From Leuctra nigra (taxonomy: Eukaryota; Arthropoda; Insecta; Plecoptera; Leuctridae), in assembly GCA_934045905.1 (NCBI GenBank), contig OW203771.1, forward strand, positions 4,526,001 through 4,590,000: a stretch of DNA of 64,000 nucleotides, given 5' to 3'. Below, in pieces: positions 23,201 through 32,200 of this stretch. A program made the position numbers and the translations under genes. Each line of letters opens with the position of its first letter. Position 1 is the stretch's first letter. The notes below the pieces were generated by a model, which saw nothing but the letters and a program-made list of their open reading frames with translations, ran no database searches and was not told the origin of the DNA.

Positions 23201-26200
23201 TATAATTTTAGGGGTACTTACAATGGTTTCCCTATTTAGTGAAATTTTTTGTGCGAAATGATCCGAAAGACAGTTATTAATTACGCATGTTGAGAAATGT
23301 TCTGTTGGTATGTTGGTGGCAATATTATCAATTGTAGTTGAGGTATTATGCGTTTGATTTATTCTTGTTGGTTCTTTGATAGTAATTTTGAAATTGTATA
23401 CACAGTTGGCAACACAGTTTTTAGGATTCAGCCGCCACAGGCTACAGTTATATTGTAAATGTTATAATAAAGGATTAATTTTAACTGTGCAAGTATTATC
23501 CAGTATTGAACGGCTAGAACAACACTTGAATCACTCATCCTGAATCACACACTCATTACCCACACATTATGAAACTCTCAGGTAAGATTGTACGCCCTAT
23601 ACTAACAATGTTAATTTTGAGTTTGTTTATGTACCTTTTTCTCAGACAGTGCTTGACCTACATGCTTGAAATTTTTACCATGTATTGATGACATATTGAG
23701 ATCAATTTAAATCCACTTTTGTTCAATTTGATGGTGTACTTCTCTTTTAATAATTTGTCAAGGTCAAATATTTTTACATTGTCAAAATTACAAAAAAAAA
23801 TAATACATTTTAATTTTTATAACAATAAATAATAATGGATTTGCATTCAAAGTGGACTTATTTGTTCTAATTAATGTGCTAAAGGTACAGTAAAAATTTT
23901 AGCTCATTATCTCCAATGGATTCCAAGAAAAAGGAACATGACCTTGAAAAATAATGTAAAAGAGATAAACGCATTTGAAATATACATAACAAGTTGCTAT
24001 TGCATTTACTAATGCAGGAGACTCTTTTTCGACGAAAATATAGTGAATTAAAAATAATGTATTTAGATTGTAACCATCTAAATATATTATTTTTAATTTA
24101 TTAAAATCTCAGTTATCTGTAATCCAGATTCTCAGTAATCTGGAGTAATCTGAAAGAATACTACTTCTTCTTTCAGATTATTTGAACATGTGACTTCATT
24201 CATGCAACCAATAACAATGAGCGGAGTGCTCTTCCTTCTGATCATGGGTGTCTTTGTTATTGTGTACGTCACTTTGGTAAGTGTTGATGGACAATGTTTT
24301 CAATGTTCTCCAGATGCATGTGCTGACGACAAATTGTATGCTAAGATATTGTGTTGCAAAATAGTCTTCTAAATTAGGACTACCCGCACTCACAGTTTTC
24401 CTGGATCTATCAAAAACACCTCATCAATTATTATTCTGTTGCAGGTTGGAACTCTGGATATGGTGATGCTCTTGCTGATTTTTATCATGGCTGTTGGATC
24501 GGGAGTATTTGGACTTTACTGTTTATTCCTAGAAATCGTAACTAGAGAAGTAAGATTTGTCAACTCAATACTACTTGCCATTTGGAATTGCGTTATTTTT
24601 ATGTTAATATCCAACCTTGACAAATATGAAATAGTTACGGGAAATTGACATTGAGCGGTGTTACAGAGCTCGCTAGTGAGGGAAGCTGTATATTCTTGTG
24701 ATTGGTACGAAGCGTCGGAGAGCTTCAAGCGATCAATGAGGATCATGATGTCGATGGCTAATCAACCACTTGTGATGATGGCTGGAGGTTTCGTGCCGAT
24801 TTGCTTGGACACCTACGTCGCGGTAAGTCTTTTAAGCGAGTTTCTTCAATCGTGATTATAACCCGATTTTCCTTATACCGGGTGGCTCAAAAAAACGTCC
24901 AACGGGCGAGGCATCACTGTGTCGAAACAACTGTACATATCGGGCTGAAAATTACACCAATTTTACTTAACATACTATAGTATAATATGTGAAAGTTTTA
25001 AGACCATAACTTCGATGGGAAAAAAGTTGCAGCTGTTCGATTTTAGTAATGTGTTTATAAAGTTCTCTAATAATATGGACCTTCGAACCTTTAGAGTTGG
25101 TTGCACTCACTCAAGGTATACATTGGATTTAATTTTTCCCACCTATCATAGCTTTTGCATCATTCAAGATTTCAGATTGAGTAAAATGTAAAATAAATTA
25201 CATATAATTTTTTAGTCGACTAAAAATGTGTCATTTGTCCCACAGCTCGACTTAAAACTTGTACTAAAAATTGGCTATGTTAATAATTTATCAAAATATT
25301 CATAATTTGAATGATACAGAAGCTATGACGATATTTAGGAAATATCATCTGCAATGTTTAACTTCGAGTGCAGCCGACTCTTCACTTTTACCGAGTAAAA
25401 TAATTATCGAATCTTTCAATAATTCTTCAGGAACGCATTACTAAAATTGTAAAATGCAAATTTTTTCCCTAATTCGGCTTCTGGTTCCAATATGTGTCAT
25501 TCTTTATTTCAGGAAGTGAAGACAGCTTACAACTATTACTCTGTACTCTCAAACGTTATGGTATCAAAGATAAGATAATTAAGTGAATTCCTTGTGAATA
25601 AGTTTGTCACCTATTTGCTTTGCAGTCAACATACTTCTTTTTAGGAATAAACTATCAAATAATAAGTGATAATGATATAAATACATATAAAAAATAAAAT
25701 ATTACGTTACGTGATGATATTTATTTTTTATCATTCAATAAAATTTTGTAAATTTACTAAAAGCCACTAGCCACTAAGTGCTAGGTACTAACATAAAATC
25801 AGGCTGATCATGTGACCATCCTATCAAAGTTACACCTGCTTGAAACAATTTTTCTTTCTCAATTTTCTAAGACGGCCGAGCGCTATAATCAAGTAGATGC
25901 TGAGTATAGACCTACTTGTTCTTGTCTGATTGGAACATCTTCTTGCAACTGTCTGACGACTTCATCCCCACACCCACCCTCCAGCAACTGCGAGCAGTCA
26001 GGATGAACAGGATGATGTTGCAGCCGATCAGGATGCCGACGGGGATGACGAAGTAGACCATCTTGCTCCAGAAGTCAGACTCTGGAACATCAGCAGAGAA
26101 CCTGGACATTATATCGCACTCCATGTCAGGATGAACAGGATGATGTTGCAGCCGATCAGGATGCCGACGGGGATGACGAAGTAGACCATCTTGCTCCAGA

Positions 26201-29200
26201 AGTCAGACTCTGGAACATCAGCAGAGAGCCTGGACATCAGGACTTCAGAACTAGGGAGAAGGTACCTAGACCTATTTGAAGAAAGTATTGCAGTGGACGA
26301 CTAGATCTGGGCACGGTTTATGAAAATACGGCTGAAAATAACATGGCTGGAAATAAATATTTTATATTCTGACAGATGAAATTTATACATATCAAAAAAA
26401 ATAAAAAATGCGTGTTATCACTGTAAAGCGTACAATAAATACGTGTTTTAATTACAAACTCCAATAGATGTTTTACATTTTGGCACGACAATTACTATAC
26501 CATGTAACATAGTATCTTTTTACAACGTTGCCGTTATAAAACGTCTAGCCCCCCGACGGCTGTCACCTTATCGCGGTGGTGGGGTTTGTGTTGGCCAATG
26601 ATCCATTGCAGCTACGCCGGCGAGCATATGCTCATGTGTAAGGGTTACCCATGCCGGACAGATCAGTGGTGAGGCCCAGACAAAGAGCAGCCAGGGTTGG
26701 CCTAACCATGCCCTCCCTTGAATTTGCGGTCCCCTCGGGCCGGCCTCCCCCCTCGAGATGGTGATCCCCCTGATATCGGGTTCAGCCGGCTCGAATCCTC
26801 ACACCCCCCGGTCCGTCCCCATTCCGGCCTGGCCTTCCCACCAGTGCTGGACTCCCCCGGATCGGGCCCGTTAGGTTGACCCCCTCCCCTTGCCCTCCAA
26901 TTATGATCAACAAAGTTAAAATATAACAATTAATGTGCGCAATATAACCTCGTCGTTGACGCGCCATTAAACCAAACTAACCTAACCTAACCTAAAACGT
27001 CTAGTACCTCTCTTTTAAGAAGGTAATTAAGAGTGAACAATATTCAAGAAGATACTTTGTTATGAGAATTTTTGGAAATTTGTTCAGCGAACGAAACGAG
27101 TGGCTCCAAATTTCTTTTGACACGGATGTCAGTTTTTTATTCTGTTACCTATTGATATATACCGGTCGCACCGTTTCACTGATTGATCTGATATTTTGCA
27201 CACATTTTAGAACCAAGTCTGCGGTTTGCAGTCTAAATTGCCGTTCATAAGTTCTTTGATTAAAATTAAAAGCAATAAAATAATTCCTCATAATTGCTGA
27301 AAACACTAAAATTGTCCAATCAAGTTCAAATTTTGCAATTTCCATGTAGAATACCATATTTTTTATTTTATACAAATTGTCAGCCCAATCAGTCAAGAAC
27401 TCTTATTGACATTTTTAATAGCTGTCAAAAACGAAGTAGGTATGAATCAAAATACATAGGAATTCCACTGCAACTGGATCTTATTGCTTTGCACCAGAGT
27501 GTATAGATGGCTATTTTCAAGGTTTCAGTGAAAAACTGATACTTTTATTTTAATTGAGTGGATCATAATTCAATTCATTATGAATATGTTTTCTGTCGGG
27601 TACGGAATTCCTGTTCGAGAATTTGCACGTGCTCGCTCATCAACGCGTTACACCTCGTATAGTTACATGTAGGACTAACTTTGATGGAAGAAGCAGGACT
27701 GCGTTCCTATATTCGGTCTGACGACCCACTCTGGTAGATTGGGCGCTAGTTGAACGAACAGCGCCAGGGATGTGATAGCGACCGCCACGCCCCACGCGTA
27801 CAACGAGTACCAAGCGAACCTCCTGCGTCCCTGCGTCTTGCGAGACCCATTCTGCATGCTCTGCACGCCACTGGAACATTATAATCATGCTCTGCACGCC
27901 ACTGGAACATTATAATCATGCTCTGCACGCCACTGGAACATTATAATCATGCTCTATACGCCACTGGTACATTATAATCATGCTCTGCACGTCACTGGTA
28001 CATTATTATCATGCTCTGCACGCCACTGGTACATTATAATCATGCTCTGCACGCCACTGGTACATTATAATCATGCTCTGCACGAAACTGCAACATTAAA
28101 ATCATGCTCTGCACATTACTAGTACAATAATATCATTCTCTGCACGCCACTGCAACATTATAATCATGCTCTGCACGCCACTGGTACATTTATATTTTGC
28201 TCTGCACGCCACTGGTAAAATTAAAGTCATATTCATACCCATAACACATACTCTTTGTGTTTATATGAACAAAAGAAAACATTTGGCAGCAGAGTGTGCA
28301 TCGATATTATCCAACCTAATACGAAAATGAGAAACGAACGTAGCCAATTAAATCAACCTAATGGTAAAGCTATTTCACATGAGTTTTCAAATGTACACTA
28401 GAGTATTCGTAAGTAAAAATTAAGAAAATATATTGTTGCAGAGTGTGCGCCGTTGATACATACGTCACGTGTGTGTATGTAAAAGGTCTACACGCTGCTA
28501 ATAATAGTATAGCTTTATATGTCATTGATTGCACGTCTACTAGGTATAAACATTTTCCTTTCATTTAGTAATATCTGTCTCGATTTGATCTTGAACCATT
28601 ACCTACATTCTGAGGCGACGAAAAGCAATTCAGTTGTTATTGTTATTGTTACACCATCCAGGTGCGAATTAAAAATAATGTCAAGGAATACACAAACTTC
28701 CAAGAACGCGAATCTCGCTATAGAAATGTTTTCATAGCCTTTAATTTATTTTTTCCGCGACTCAAATGGCAAGTTCAATGTGTTATTTTAGAAAATACAG
28801 AACTCCCGCTTTAAGAGCTCTGGAAATAGTGAATAAACAAACAGAATACAGTTAACATGGCTGAAACCCATACGCGTGTGATGGGATGAGATGAGACAGA
28901 GATTGAGAGATTGAGAGATTGAGAGATTGAGAGACTGAGAGATTGAGAGATTGAGAGATTGAGAGATTGAGAGATTGAGAGATTGAGAGATTGAGAGATT
29001 GAGAGATTGAGAGACTGAGAGACTGAGAGACTGAGAGATTCAGAGATTGAGAGACTGAGAGATTGAGAGATTGAGAGATTGAGAGATTGAGAGATTGAGA
29101 GATTGAGAGATTGAGAGATTGAGAGATTGAGAGATTGAGAGATTGAGAGATTGAGAGATTGAGAGATTGAGAGATTGAGAGATTGAGAGATTGAGAGATT

Positions 29201-32200
29201 GAGAGATTGAGAGATTGAGAGATTGAGAGATTGAGAGATTGAGAGATTGAGAGATTGAGAGATTAAGAGATTGAGAGATTGAGAGATTGAGAGATTGAGA
29301 GATTGAGAGATTGAGAGATTGAGAGATTGAGAGATTGAGAGATTGAGAGATTGAGAGATTGGGAGATTGAGAGATTGAGAGATTGGGAGATTGGGAGATT
29401 GAGAGATTGAGAGATTGAGAGATTGGGAGATTGAGAGATTGAGGTGAGATGAGATTGAGGTGAGATGAGATGAGATGAGATGAGATGAAATGGGATGGGA
29501 TGGGATGGGATGGGATGGGATGGGATGGGATGGGATGGGATGGGATGGGATGGGATGGGATGGGATGGGATGGGAATGAATTATAAAACTGATCATTACT
29601 CATTACAGACTTACATTGTAAAAAATTCGAAGTTTAAACAAAAATATGGCCCTGCGGGGCGAATGGTGACTCAAATCCCTGGAATCATGTTCTGGGTTAT
29701 ACAAAAACAGAATATTTTCATTACATCATCACGAAATGATAGCCTTTGGCATAAAGTAATCCTATAGGTAGTATCTTCCTGGTCTTCTCTATCTTAATTC
29801 GACGATTTCGCGGAATGAAACAATTTCTTATAGAAACAATATGAGCTATGGATAATCGTAACACTAATGGAGCAAATCTGTGCAGTCTGTGAGAGTGTGT
29901 GGAAGTGCTCTTGGCAGTAAACTCACCCCAGCGTCCACCAGATGTCGAAACACATGACGTTCATCCAGGAGAATGATGACAGCAAGGCAAACAGCAAGAC
30001 AAATCCTAAACAATTGAACACACTTCATAGACAAGAGAGCAAGGGAGCCATAAGCTTTACAATATTTTCTCTTGGCTTTCGGATTTTGATGATTACGTTT
30101 CATCACTATATTTTTTTTTTGAGCGAGCGAAGCGAGCGACTCCTTTTGACTCTTTTGACACGGGCCTCTGTTTTTTTTTGTATTTTTTTTTGTTTTTGTT
30201 TTTGGCTGCTACCTGGAGCAATGGAAGTCGCACCGTTTCACCGATCGATCTGAAAATTTGCACACATGTAGAGACAACCTTTTCTGTTTGCTGACCCTAT
30301 TGTTTTTTGAAATCTATCAATTGGTTAAAATTAAAATAAACATCTCCAGATAGGCTGAAAAATAAATATGGTCTTCGACAAATGTGATCAACCTTATATT
30401 TTGCATGGTCATTAAGACCAACATTGTCTCTTATTTTAAAAATTTTCAGCCAAATCCTCCCATTAGTTAAAATTTAAAAAAATATTTCATGTGCTTTTTG
30501 AAATTTAAACCAGAACCGTTTGACCGATCAACTTAAAAATTTGCATGGTCATCGGGTCCAGCATTATCTGTACTTTTGACAATTTTCAGACTAAACTGTG
30601 ATTAAATTCAAAAGTTATTGACAGTTTACGGATATTTTGCGTGTTGGCTGTCATATTTCTTGAATTTCACATTTCACGGCATCTTCGAATCTTCACTTCA
30701 AGGTTGTTTGAGCAGAAACTTTCAAATGTATAATTATGAAACTGATATCGTTTAAATATTTTTTGAACGAGATCCTGTGAATGTTGTAAATTATCAAGGA
30801 ATCGTTCAATCATAAAGTTTCAATTGATCAACTTAAAACTTTGGGTGGTTATTGGGACCAATGTTCGAGGTGTTGCGCGTATCCGTGCTCGCTCATCAAC
30901 GCGTTACTCAGAGCGTTTTCCTAGTATAAAACATACAATGACACGTTATTGTAGCTAAACCAAGAGGCCGGCTTGTCTGCGGAATACTAACAAATAATCA
31001 TACACTAAAAACTAAAAATACATTACACTAACTTACACTTAAGGTGCTGCAAGCGCTAGCGATTTTTGTGCTTTTTGTAGACACTTTTTGCGATACGATT
31101 GGAGACGAAATGAGTAGACCAAATTATTTGAAATTTTTATCGTGACTAGATAAAAGACAAACTTAGGGTTATCCCTTGGTACATTTTTAATTTTTTGTTT
31201 TTTTAATTAGTAATAATTAGTGGATTGTTGGTGAAAAATTAGCTGTTTTCTTGTCTCCCTGGGCGCCGTATAAAATTAAATTTCAAAAATGTGCCAAGGA
31301 ATAACCCTAAGTTTGTCTTTCATCTAGTCATGATTAAAATTTGAGATCAATTGGTTTACGGGTTTGGTCTCCAATCGTATCGCAAATTTCATCGTTTTGC
31401 GCGGTTTTGTTGAATAACCGGTGCCTAATTAACGATGCAATAAGCAAAAATTAAAAAGGGCTACTAATATACAATCAGACTGATCATGTGAATATCCTGT
31501 AAAAGTTACACTCACTTATGAAACAATTTTTCTCTCTCAATTTTCTAAAACGGCCGAGCGTTAGTATCACCTTAAATCATGAGCAAGAAGAATATAAATT
31601 ACTAAATTAAACATCGAGAAACAAATAAAGAAATGTATAAAGTAGCACGGACACATAAAAAAAAATGCTGAGTTGAAATTTATACCACATGTGCACTTTA
31701 GACATCTCGTGATAGATAAACACACATCAGACATTCTCTCGTGCCTATAAACATAAAATAAATTATAACCAGGGGGGTTATTCTAAATTCCCTTGTCGTC
31801 AAAGAAGTATAACTTTATTACCAAAAAATCTAACAGCAATATTAGCTATAACCATGTTTAACCGTCATATCTTTATGAGTTAAATTGTACAAATCGCCAT
31901 TTATAACGATAAAATACAAAGTTTTAACATGGTAATATCATGGTAATAGAGTTATTGGGAGTTTAATTACTATACCCGCATAAAGTTATGCCTTTTGTGA
32001 ATCCAGCACCTTGTTTTGAAATGAAAATCAGTAGAGCAGTATAATGAAAGTAAGACTACGTGTAACCTGAGACTTACCTGTAAGTTGTATATCTACTTGT
32101 ATAAATCCACCTACCTCTAACTGTACACCCCCACTGGTACCTCCTGCCCCAGTGCGCCGTCGCGAGGATGACGTAGGCGACGAGGAAGGAGGCGACGTGA

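Larger units (their letters stand above)
17388..23415 (-). mobile_element. LINE A (5'-truncated CR1/Jockey-type) in odorant receptor intron 3
   Basis: A minus-strand non-LTR element flanked by the 11-bp direct repeat GTTGGCAACAC (17388-17398 and 23405-23415), the likely target duplication. The 3' end is a short AAATC-type repeat near 17400-17430. The 5' end stops inside the endonuclease domain. The element is itself interrupted by LINE B (19268-22364). Removing LINE B and one copy of its duplication restores one continuous frame, so it was open when LINE B landed. Confidence 0.85.

Noticed and set aside
24880..25512. Mariner-like start 'CCGGGTGGCTCAAAAAAACG' in odorant receptor intron 6
   Set aside because: No inverted right end, TA duplication or transposase remnant was found.
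26971..26995. Interstitial telomere repeat (CCTAA)n
   Set aside because: Only about four units at the end of a dispersed repeat; too short to imply a telomere or fusion point.
27855..28228. CRISPR-like appearance of regularly spaced repeats
   Set aside because: Units abut directly with no unique spacers and the context is an animal intron; it is a minisatellite.
28811..29603. Long minus-strand frames of Leu-Ser-Ile-Gln repeats
   Set aside because: They are translations of an 8-bp and 5-bp satellite, open in every frame. No gene signal.
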